64,000 nt of DNA from Pseudocercospora fijiensis CIRAD86 (Eukaryota > Ascomycota > Dothideomycetes > Mycosphaerellales > Mycosphaerellaceae), in assembly GCF_000340215.1 (NCBI RefSeq), contig NW_006921532.1, forward strand, positions 2,831,337-2,895,336. Reading direction: 5' to 3'. Positions 1-8,778 of this stretch are shown one piece after another (position 1 is the stretch's first letter; the number at the start of each line of letters is the position of its first letter). The notes under the pieces are model-generated. The model saw only the letters and a list, made by a program, of their open reading frames with translations. It was not told where the DNA came from and did not search any database. A program made the translations under genes and the position numbers.

Positions 1-228
1 GTTTTGTTAACAGTTTTATTAGCAGTTTTATTAATAGTCCTATTAGTAGTTTTACTAATAGTCTTACTATTAGTGCTATTTGAGTTATTAGTTTCATTAT
101 TAGTTTTATTGTTAGTTCTATTATTAGGTTTACTAATAGTCTAGCTAATAGTTTATCGAACAGTCTATCTAACAGTTTACCTAATAGTTTAATTAATAGG
201 TTTGTTAATAGTTTTCTTAATACCTAGT
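1..228. repeat. 12-bp minisatellite, cut by the window edge
   Basis: About 19 imperfect copies of a 12-bp unit close to AGTTTTATTAAT run from the first base. The array continues beyond the left edge. Read on the minus strand it stays open as a tetrapeptide repeat of the type T-(I/V/N)-(N/S/R)-(K/R), interrupted only by TAG codons that would be CAG before C-to-T change. It therefore looks like a decayed coding repeat rather than random AT-rich DNA. The gene it belonged to is unknown. Confidence 0.6.
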
Positions 229-496
229 CCTACTAGTAGTTGCCTACTAGTAGCCCTACTAATAGTCTAATAGCCTAAAGTTACTAGTAGCTCTACTAAT
301 AGCTTTATTAAAATTAATAGTACTATTAGTACTAGTCTTACTAATATTTTCGCTATAGGGACCTTTATACTAGTCGATAGGCTTCGTATTTAGTAGGATA
401 TAGCTATATCTAGGTCTTTACTAGTATACGTTAAGCTCCTACTAAATTTTTATTAGCGTATTACGCTTATATCCGGGGTTCGTTAAGCGCTTTCGA

Positions 497-1040
497 TTTA
501 CGTTCTACGCTAAAATCCGGGATAAGTTAAACTTCTCCTTAATCTTTAATTAAATATTACTTCTACTAAAATTCTTAGCTAATTATTTCGGTCTTAGCGG
601 ATAACTTAGATTTTTGCGGGCAGTAGGCGCGGTATCTAGATTAGTAGCTACGGTACTAATTATTTTAGTATTAGCGAACAACTTAGATTTTAATACTAGC
701 TAGCACTAGCTAATAGTCCGAGCTAACACTAGCTAATACTAGCTAATACTAGCTAATACTAGCTAATACTAGCTAATACTAGCTAATACTAGCTAATACT
801 AGCTAATACTAGCTAATACTAGCTAATACTAGCTAATACTAGCTAACACTAGCTAATACCTACGCTAAAATCCGGGGCAAGTCAAATTTCCCTTTAATAT
901 TTGTTTCGATTAACGTTCTACGCTAAAATCCGTCGATTGACGTTCTACGCTAAAATCCGGGGTAAGTCAAATTCTACATCAACTTTGATAGTACAATTGG
1001 CTCTGCAAAAATTCTCAGCCAATTATTCGGGTCTTAGCGG
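497..1040. repeat. Diverged direct repeat pair at the end of the repeat block
   Basis: A segment at about 497-620 (containing CTACGCTAAAATCCGGG, then ATTCTTAGCTAATTATTTCG and GGTCTTAGCGGA) recurs at about 925-1040 in less mutated form (CTACGCTAAAATCCGGGG, AAATTCTCAGCCAATTATTC, GGTCTTAGCGGA). The left copy shows CA-to-TA changes relative to the right one. Base composition changes sharply to normal gene-type sequence just after 1040, so this is probably the end of an old mobile element. Family unknown. Confidence 0.5.
721..860. repeat. 10-bp tandem array (AGCTAATACT)n
   Basis: Fourteen units of AGCTAATACT in perfect register. The first and the thirteenth unit read AGCTAACACT, which is the form expected before CpA-to-TpA mutation. 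It lies between the two arms of the diverged direct repeat. No coding sense is evident. Confidence 0.85.
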
Positions 1041-1287
1041 ACGGGTGTGACGAGAACCTATGTCAATATGTAAGAATTGAGACTGTCCCATCATTGAAAG
1101 ACATTTTGATAATTGAGGAGCCAATTTGACATGCAAGGGTCCGTGTAGCTGAGCAACTTTGTGACCGACTCTTGGCATTCCGCAACGGACCTGGCCCCGC
1201 GTTAAGTTACCTACTACCTCATCCAAAGATCGCGAACACATCTACGACACCGACAAAGACACTGTCTCTCTTGATCCGCGCGCAACG

Positions 1288-1869
1288 ATGATCAACGCGG
1301 TGCTGGTCTTCAACAACAATGGCCAGCCGCGATTGACCAAATTCTACACACAACTGGTATTTCACAAACAAGCCGAGCATTAGCACATACTCATGCTGAT
1401 CACTGCCCAGGACACAGCAGTCCAACAACGCCTCATATCCGAGATCTTTACCCTCGTCTCCGCCCGCCCAGATTCCGCCTGCAACTTCCTCCCTCTGCCT
1501 CCTCTTCTCGCCTCCACTTCTTCCACAAACTCCAACGATGCTCCCTCCCTCGTGACCTACCGGCACTATGCCACACTCTACTTCATAGTCATTTCTACAT
1601 CGACTGAGTCTCCTCTCGCACTACTTGACCTGATCCAAGTCTTTGTAGAGGCACTGGATCGGCTCTTCGAGAATGTATGCGAGTTGGATCTGATATTCAA
1701 TTTTGAGACGCTGCATGCAGTGCTTGGTGAGATGATTGTGGGCGGGGTCGTGGTCGAGACGGGGCTAGAAAGGGTCGTAGAGGGCGTCAAGAGCCAGGGA
1801 AGAGTGGCGAAGAGACCTGTGAATGAGAGCAGTCGCGGAGCGGGAATAGGACTTTGGGCAGGAAGATGA
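1288..1869 (+). CDS. APS3: AP-3 complex subunit sigma
   Basis: Small (sigma) subunit of the AP-3 clathrin-adaptor-like complex, which sorts cargo from the Golgi/endosome to the vacuole in the cytoplasm. Two exons: 1288-1356 and 1411-1869, joined across a 54-bp phase-0 intron (GT at 1357, CTGAT branch-like site, AG at 1410), giving 175 aa. Exon 1 encodes the typical sigma-adaptin start MINAVLVFNN-GQPRLTKFY. Exon 2 continues with the longin-fold core, including the NFETLHAVLGEMIVGG block and a conserved-looking C-terminus. Length fits fungal AP-3 sigma subunits (about 160-200 aa). The ATG of exon 1 is chosen because the next ATG (1393) lies inside the intron and would drop the conserved N-terminus. 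It is the first gene after the left repeat block. Confidence 0.9.
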
Positions 1870-2471
1870 GGTGGAAGCAGACGTCGTGACGAAATGCTTT
1901 AGTGGACTTCGGTCAAGAGTGCAACGAGGTGTGGAGCCGGTCGGGATGGTATGCATGCCTCTTGAGACCACGCGATGGGTGAGACATACATATGGCCAGC
2001 TGCCAGTACTGTTCTTGCTGGAACAATGGCCGTGAGGTCCAGTGCCGATATACATCTCACTGGAATCGACTTTAGAACCTTCATCAGGACCATCACCAAG
2101 TGCTCATTGCTCCGCTCAGCAACATAGCCACAGCCTGATTACAGCGTGCTCGCCCGGCCGACATTCGAACAATACACTAGGATTCTTTGTCGTGACGACT
2201 GTCACACAGAGCACCTCGCATTGCAGCACAACGAACTCTTTGTCGGCGATTGTATTTGGGGCCTTTGTTCACTTGCGACAGCGTCTTTTAAGGAGAGATA
2301 TAATCTCCGGGCTACCCCACCGCCAAGGAGTCGCATACTCAGATCAGCAGTTAGTGAAAACGATTGAGTCGCTTCAACCACGAGCTCTTGCTGGCCAAGA
2401 TCTTCCAATCGCACCAATTCACTACACCGCACAATTCACAACTTCAGTCTTCAACACACTACGCACTAATC
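1870..2471. other. Intergenic spacer
   Basis: About 600 bp between the AP-3 sigma stop and the ATG of the next gene. It must hold the 3' end of one and the promoter/5'UTR of the other. I see no convincing gene; short open frames on both strands have no recognisable domain. Confidence 0.5.
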
Positions 2472-4418
2472 ATGACTAACAAGCCACTTCCATCGCTTCA
2501 CAGAAGCACCATTCTTAGGCAGGCTTTCCCAACAGGCCTACCAAGTACAGGCCCATCGAGTCCAGCTAGGACCACGTTCAGTACTTATACTGCTTTCAGC
2601 ACCGCGACTCGTCCAGCCAGAGCTGCTCTCAGCAGAACACCACGAAGCAGATCTCGACGAGCTTTTGAGAAATTCCTCCAACATCGTCTTGCAAAAAAAG
2701 CCAAGAAAGCTTTGACGAAGATGATGGGAATCAAGAAGCAACGCACATTCAGCGTTAACAACGTGGAATCCACAGAAAAGCGTGTTACGCAGACGCCAAT
2801 CGCTGATGAGCCATACCCAGAGAGCAGCAACCGAGCCTCAGTAACTCCGAGCATCTGCGTTACGAATCCGACTACCCGCGGCAACAAGCGTACAACATTC
2901 ATGATCCATCAAGGCCGTTCTGCTACGCCACCACCTCCAGAGCGCATAGTCCCTCGAATTGCCCATCCGCCTGTCAACGCAGTTCTCTCCCCGACCTATA
3001 CAGCGGTAACATCTGTCCGGACTATGTCTGTCGCACCGAGCGCTGTTGCAAGCTCTGTTGCCTCCGGCGAGTTCCCTGGTCAAGTCAATCCAATTCGCGT
3101 AGCATCTCGGAATGACAGACGACTGACAGCACAGCACCTCAATCAAGTCGATGGCATTAGTAGTGGAAACTCTAGACGTCTGACAGCCAGCTTCAGAAAA
3201 TCGCAGATCCCAGACCGCCCACCGACGCTCAACGTCCTCCCGTATCGAGCACCATTGGCTTCAGGGCCATTCGAGAGACCTGCAAATGAGTATGTCTCGG
3301 ATCACGATCGCCGTAACCACCAGAACAGACTCGCTTCGGCTTTTTCGATCGACACATCCATCACTGATGTCGAGCAGGATACAGCAGACGCTCGCAATGC
3401 TGCAGCCGCGGCGTTAGAGGGCAAAGACACTTCTCCTCCTCCTCCTCGCAAAGACTCTATACCGGAGTACTTGGACAAAGTCAGAGATACTACACATACC
3501 GCGCCTGCATCTTCTAACCCGTCACAGGCTCCAAAGGGCAAGCACGCTGCAGCACCTCATGTTCAGCAGAATCTCGAGACCGCTAGACAGGCATCGACAC
3601 CCGCTTTTGCTGCACCCGCGCTGCTCGTTGAGCCAGTTTCAACGCATGCTCACAGCAGCCAGCGATACACCGCATACAATCCCCTCGACGCACCCAGGGT
3701 TCTGACACAACAAGCACCTGACGCCATCAAACTGCCCACTCGTCTTCCTCCAGCCGACGCCCGTCACAGCCGTCGCCATACTCGTCTGTACCAAAGAGTA
3801 GAGCAAGCCAACTTCGACACGCAGTCACAGAGCAGCAATGGCAGCCTGATGGAATCTCCCTACAGACTCTCAGCCAGACCGGATCCTCTTCGATCTTCTG
3901 CTGCTCCTTCAAATGCTTCGACCTGGGCAACAACGAATGCTGGCGATCAAACTTCCCGCGCTTCTGCTGCCTCGGAAGCCTCATCACAATGGGAGACGGA
4001 AGGTAGCAGCACACCACGCATGAACCAAACCTTCAGCTTCATCCATCCTCGAAACCCACCTCCGGTCCCAACTCGAGCCCCAGCCCCAGCCCCAGCATTC
4101 CCACCTCCCCACAATCTCCCAACTCCTCCAACTCCACACCCTCAATCTCCAAAAGTCACTCCGGAATCTATGACCTCGCCACCTACGAACGCAGCTCAAG
4201 CTGGTAGGGTGGCGATGAGGAGACATTCCATTGACCACGCTGTTGCTGAAAGTCAACATCACTGCGCCGGTTGCAATTGTGCGGGTCATCAACAACAGCA
4301 GCAGCGAAGAGCGCCGTTGATGGGTTTCTTGACGCCTGAGAGAAAGAGGAAGATTGTGGCTGCGATTACGAAGGAGGAGTACAGGAGGAGGCCTCGGAAT
4401 GATGAAGAGAAGAAGTAG
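2472..4418 (+). CDS. Disordered Ser/Pro-rich hypothetical protein (648 aa)
   Basis: Uninterrupted frame of 648 codons from the ATG at 2472; the same frame is open upstream but has no earlier ATG. Not recognised. The protein is low-complexity: rich in Ser, Pro, Thr, Ala and Arg, with a strongly basic patch at about residues 58-91 (RSRSRRAFEK, then KKAKKALTKMMGIKKQR), many short Arg-Xaa-Ser stretches that could be phosphorylation sites, and a C-terminal tail at about 596-648 with CAGCNC, a short poly-Gln run and a basic helix-like end (TPERKRKIVAAITKEEYRRR). No transmembrane segment or signal peptide is evident. A nuclear or signalling-scaffold role is possible but is only an inference. Base composition matches the neighbouring genes. 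Convergent with the HbrB gene, 268 bp away. Confidence 0.7.
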   Translation: MTNKPLPSLHRSTILRQAFPTGLPSTGPSSPARTTFSTYTAFSTATRPARAALSRTPRSRSRRAFEKFLQHRLAKKAKKALTKMMGIKKQRTFSVNNVESTEKRVTQTPIADEPYPESSNRASVTPSICVTNPTTRGNKRTTFMIHQGRSATPPPPERIVPRIAHPPVNAVLSPTYTAVTSVRTMSVAPSAVASSVASGEFPGQVNPIRVASRNDRRLTAQHLNQVDGISSGNSRRLTASFRKSQIPDRPPTLNVLPYRAPLASGPFERPANEYVSDHDRRNHQNRLASAFSIDTSITDVEQDTADARNAAAAALEGKDTSPPPPRKDSIPEYLDKVRDTTHTAPASSNPSQAPKGKHAAAPHVQQNLETARQASTPAFAAPALLVEPVSTHAHSSQRYTAYNPLDAPRVLTQQAPDAIKLPTRLPPADARHSRRHTRLYQRVEQANFDTQSQSSNGSLMESPYRLSARPDPLRSSAAPSNASTWATTNAGDQTSRASAASEASSQWETEGSSTPRMNQTFSFIHPRNPPPVPTRAPAPAPAFPPPHNLPTPPTPHPQSPKVTPESMTSPPTNAAQAGRVAMRRHSIDHAVAESQHHCAGCNCAGHQQQQQRRAPLMGFLTPERKRKIVAAITKEEYRRRPRNDEEKK

Positions 4419-4686
4419 TAGTGAATGAACATTGCTCGACAATAATAAATATGTTCTGGACTGACTTGAGAGAGAAATCTTTGGAGTGGAATTAGAGTCC
4501 TTTTTTCTTTCATTTCTATTGGTGCTCCGGGTATCAGGCAAGGCAATGAATACATGAATCCATCCTCTCACTCCAGTTTTTTTCCTTCCTCCATGTCCAA
4601 GTCATCATATAAATCATCAAAAGACCAAACAAAAAAGAAGTTTTCTTCATCCAGAAAGGACATCTATCCCAAGTTTCTTCTCAATC

Positions 4687-7275
4687 TCACGCACCAACAA
4701 GTCCAACTCTTCCAGCCGCTCTCTTAGGTACCCAACCCCGTCTATCCCTCCCTGTCCTGCCTCGTCCAAGCCAATTGTACTTCAAAGCGCCAACCAAGCG
4801 TTCAACATTCCCTTGCGGCAAATCGCCCGTTTGACAACTGGCCACAACATACAGACATTGCAACATTCTCGCGACGGTCTCGGTGACTTTCGCGGGATCC
4901 ATTGACACGGTCGCTGGAGGCTGAGGCGGAGGAGCCGGTTGAGATGTGGCGGAGAAGGATCCTGGGCCTAGTGGGGAGTTGAGATGTGGCATGCTGGTTC
5001 CAAAAGAGCCTGCGGAGGTATTCGACGTGGCTCGACTTCGGGATGCGAGAGATAAGGCGCCACCGGAACCTGATGTGCTTGCTGCGTCTAGAAGCGTGGA
5101 GGTTTGGGAATTGAAACTGGCTAGTCGAGGACTGAGACTTCCTGCTGTGCCGGGACGTTCGGCGCCTGTGGTTGCAGGTTCGCTGCGGGCATGCTCGCGA
5201 CCACCTTTGCCGCTGGGAAAGCTGCTCATGTCTGGTGATATGCCGCCGGCATTGATGTTCTCTAATGATAGCCGACTGAAGATGTTCATAAGGCTTTCGT
5301 GCTTGGGGAGGATAACTTGATCGCGGAAAGTGATGAGGGTTATGCGACGAATCTCTAGCTCGTCGTGAAGATTTGGTGGCTTGCTTGTGCCGCCTGCTGA
5401 GGAGGGTCGATCGTCGGATTTGAGTGCTTCGGGGATTACGCCCCAGAACTCTTGAGCTTCTCGCGCGCTCATAAGGTTACCTCGACCTTTAAATTCGAGC
5501 TCGAGAGGAAGGAAGACAGCCTGGAGGAAAGGCAGAATGGCACCATATACCCCAGTCCACATCTCGACCAGGTGTGTCACAAGTCTGTCATCGGGGACAC
5601 CTCGTAGTGTTTGGGCAAGAGAGCTAAACCCAGTCTGTAGCAGCTCCCTTACATCCTCAACGAGAACTATTGGTGACCTTCGCTGAATGCAGCGACGGAC
5701 GTGCACACTGACCAAAGCATTGAAGTCTTCGATCGGCGTTCTCAGACTTTCGCCAGAGAAGAGATTCAGCAGCCGCGCCTTCAATAACGGCCACGCATCA
5801 TCAGGCCCGATTCCCGGAAGTCCCATCTGGGCACCAATGTTGCTAAAAGCCTGCGCAGTGACAGGTTGTGTGCTTTCCGAGGGGAACGAAAAGACACTTG
5901 TGGTACCAGAAGGTGGTCCGGCAAAATTTCCTTCATAGCTGGTTGGAGGTCCCAGGAACGATTCAGCTCCCGTAGCTGAGGTGTTTGAGACGATTGGAGT
6001 GAGATCAAGTTTGGCGGCAGCCGCAGCTGCCTTCTCCTCTTTCTTCTTTTCTCGTAGCGCTCGACCACCATGTCTGAGATCAAACCCCGACATGGACTTG
6101 GCGAACGGGCCTATGCTTGGGGAATCTGGTGTGAAGGAATACAAGGGCTGGGGTTTGTCAGGGTTAGTTGCCTGAGAATTCGAATGCGCCGATGACAGAG
6201 GCAGCTGATTCGGCTCATCTCGTATTTTGTGCTTCTGTCGGGACAGAAAATGATGTCGTTTCTCCTTGTCCTTCTCGGATATGTTAGGAACCAGAGTCGA
6301 TGTCGAAGCATTAGCTGAAGAATAGAGCGAGCTACTGTTGGAGCTGGGATCCACCAGACTTGTGGTTGACGCATTTGGGAAGCCACTACGCAGAAAAGTG
6401 GCGGTGGAAGGCGTTTTGCCAGGTGAAGGCACACTCGGGGCAATTTTGCCATCTTTTTCTTTGCTGAGATTGATGTTCTTAGGCTTGAAAAGCTTGATCT
6501 TGGAAGACTTTGTCTTGGGCTCCTTGTCAGGAGGTGGACCGAGCGCAATATTGTGCGTCGGAGGCGGAAGACCTGGCGAGGGAAGCGGGCTTCTGCCATT
6601 TGGAAAGGCGGCATTCGCGGCAGTCGTCGCCGCTAATCTGCTGCCACCTACTGTGCCATTGCTATATGCCAGCGGTCCAGCTGATGCCAAGTGGCCCTGT
6701 GGACTATGGTCATGGCTTGGCCGTCGGTAGCCAGCAGGACGTGAAGTATTGATAGGTGCTAAGCCAGGACATGAGCGTTTCCGTTCTCCAAAATTGCTAG
6801 GTGGTGGTGAGATGTGGTGCATAGCGGCCTGAGCCGCGATCTGCGATGCAGTAAGGCCATTGTGATTCGCCGTTGCATGAGGCAGTGAAGGTTCGAAGAA
6901 GCCTTGACTGTGCTGCCGTGCGCGATGGCCAATGTGCTGGCCCGGCATTGGAGTGACAGTGCTTAGGGTTCCATCTACAGAGCCGCGCGCCGCATGCCGC
7001 GGAAGGCCTTGAAGTCCTTGGAGCGTGGTCGTGCTCTGAGATGGTGTGATTCCTCCAGCGGTAGAAGGTCTCGTTGGCGGCGGCGGCGGCGGCTGGACAT
7101 ATGGCGAACGCTTCAATGCCGGCTGCGTGTGCGTGCTGGTGTGGCCTGATTCAAGGGAGGCATTTGAAAGACTGGATTCGCTGCGCAATGAAGCCTGCGA
7201 AAGGGAAGACTGTGATCGCTGCGCGCTCGGTGAAGTTGGTCGGGGCGGAGGCCGCAACGACGGTGCATTGCTCAT
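4687..7275 (-). CDS. hbrB: HbrB/Bit61-like TORC2 subunit
   Basis: Single-exon frame of 862 aa. The start is the ATG at 7275 (MSNAPSLRPPPRP); the open frame extends 78 codons further upstream but without an ATG. Residues 1 to about 480 are disordered and rich in Ser, Pro, Gln and Ala, with a poly-Pro run and a basic patch (KIKLFKPKNINLSKEK). The conserved HbrB-like domain starts near residue 493 (DAWPLLKARLLNLFSGESLR), continues through VEDVRELLQTGFSSL and LVTHLVEMW-GVYGAILPFLQAVFLPLE to QVILPKHE near 659, and is completed after a Ser/Gly-rich insertion by a C-terminal block with ARMLQCLYVV. Fungal HbrB/Bit61 and animal PRR5 bind the TORC2 kinase complex at the plasma membrane; in Aspergillus the family affects hyphal branching. 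The family assignment is firm; the role is by homology. Confidence 0.88.
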   Translation of the reverse strand: MSNAPSLRPPPRPTSPSAQRSQSSLSQASLRSESSLSNASLESGHTSTHTQPALKRSPYVQPPPPPPTRPSTAGGITPSQSTTTLQGLQGLPRHAARGSVDGTLSTVTPMPGQHIGHRARQHSQGFFEPSLPHATANHNGLTASQIAAQAAMHHISPPPSNFGERKRSCPGLAPINTSRPAGYRRPSHDHSPQGHLASAGPLAYSNGTVGGSRLAATTAANAAFPNGRSPLPSPGLPPPTHNIALGPPPDKEPKTKSSKIKLFKPKNINLSKEKDGKIAPSVPSPGKTPSTATFLRSGFPNASTTSLVDPSSNSSSLYSSANASTSTLVPNISEKDKEKRHHFLSRQKHKIRDEPNQLPLSSAHSNSQATNPDKPQPLYSFTPDSPSIGPFAKSMSGFDLRHGGRALREKKKEEKAAAAAAKLDLTPIVSNTSATGAESFLGPPTSYEGNFAGPPSGTTSVFSFPSESTQPVTAQAFSNIGAQMGLPGIGPDDAWPLLKARLLNLFSGESLRTPIEDFNALVSVHVRRCIQRRSPIVLVEDVRELLQTGFSSLAQTLRGVPDDRLVTHLVEMWTGVYGAILPFLQAVFLPLELEFKGRGNLMSAREAQEFWGVIPEALKSDDRPSSAGGTSKPPNLHDELEIRRITLITFRDQVILPKHESLMNIFSRLSLENINAGGISPDMSSFPSGKGGREHARSEPATTGAERPGTAGSLSPRLASFNSQTSTLLDAASTSGSGGALSLASRSRATSNTSAGSFGTSMPHLNSPLGPGSFSATSQPAPPPQPPATVSMDPAKVTETVARMLQCLYVVASCQTGDLPQGNVERLVGALKYNWLGRGRTGRDRRGWVPKRAAGRVGLVGA

Positions 7276-8778
7276 ACTGGCGTAGCGCGAATGAATAATG
7301 TGATGTTGGATGCTATAATCTGACCGGCATCTCGCGGAAGCGTCACGCGCTAATGGATGTGCCCGATAGAATAGCCATGCAGTTCCACGTCCAAGTGGTC
7401 GTCGGCGGTGGGAGAGGGTGTTGTCGTGATGTGATGTCCGAGAAGTGCGAATAATAAGGAGTGTTCCGTCTGAGGCGCACACTGCCACTGCCACTGCGTC
7501 CTGCGCCAAGGAAAGGAACGCGAAGTGGCGTGGCGTTCGGCTGGACCCTGAAGCGGCTCGTGTGCAAGCAAGGAACTTCCTTGCGCGGAGTTCCTTGAAG
7601 AACGAACTTTAAATGGCACACGGGAAAAATGATACCAACACCTGCTTGAGGGACATCGTCCATTTTCAATGGCAGTGCACCCTCTACTGCGTCAATACGT
7701 GAGGCATTCAAAACTCAAGAATTTGGAGGAGTAGGTTCTTGTCAGCTATGTCCGGTACAGCCATCTGTCTCCTCCAAACGTCCTGCCATCGCTCCATGTA
7801 CAGCCCAGCGCCAGCTTTCTACACACAGAAACGAGCATCAGACTCCCACGGTCTCGCACAAGGACGAACCCAGCAGGATGAACCAACCCCGTGTCCAGAG
7901 GACAGGGATGCCAAATGAACAACCGCACATCATGCCGTCTCCCTCGAAATCTCATGGAACGCTCGTTACCTGTCAGCAACCAGTACCTCGTTCTAGACAA
8001 ACAGTCCTGCGCATAGCAGCAAGGAAGGTCTGAACTGAGGTAGGGCGAGTGAGCGACCATACGCAAGCAGCTCCCTCTCCTAGGATCGGCAAAGCTACTC
8101 TTGTCAAGCACCTAAAGCTTGACAACACATGTCCGGCCCTTGCTCCATTCTGCCAACAATCGTAAAGTGCATCTTCGCGACACCTCCCACGTGGTCGGAA
8201 CTCTGCATCGTTCGGATGTGGTTTTACCTGGGCCAAGCCTCAACAGATAATGTCGCCGAAAGTACCAGGTTCATCGACCAGCGGAGGCCAGAGGCGACGG
8301 TATCGACACGGAAATTGGAGGAATGGAGTATAGGGGCGGGATGGATGGCGCGACGAGGGCGACTAACCAAAGGAAATGCAACTCTTTCTCAAGTCTCTCT
8401 CATGCGACCAGATCGCAGGAGACGTCAAGTTCGTCCAGCACTTGGGTATCTTGACGTCGTCCGGATCATGGTGAGGAGAGAAGGAAAGGGTTTCGACACC
8501 GCTGCCACAGGGGCAGCGCACAACTCAAGAACGCAATAAAAGAAGTCGCAATTTGCGCAAATACCAGCACGGGTGCTGCGTGATGCGCCTGTATCGCAGC
8601 AACAGGGTGCTGCAAGATAACAGAGACCGGATACTCATCTCGGTCTGAGCATATTTAAAGTCTCGTCGGCAGTCACAGACCTGTCCATATGATCATGCGG
8701 ATGACTCAGAACTCTCCCAGTCGACGATGGGAGATGAAAAGGTCAGGTGCGTGATTGACGCCAACTCATGACAGTGGG
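7276..8778. other. Long upstream region of hbrB
   Basis: About 1.5 kb between the hbrB ATG and the PRM1 stop, both genes reading leftwards. It probably holds the PRM1 3'UTR and the promoter and 5'UTR of hbrB. Several short minus-strand frames of about 90-120 codons occur just upstream of hbrB and could act as upstream ORFs, but none has a recognisable domain. No RNA gene seen. Confidence 0.4.

Noticed and set aside
721..860. CRISPR-like short repeat array
   Set aside because: Units are directly adjacent with no spacers, and the setting is eukaryotic.
7276..7509. HbrB with a 78-residue N-terminal extension
   Set aside because: No ATG in the extension, and the ATG at 7275 gives a typical disordered N-terminus.
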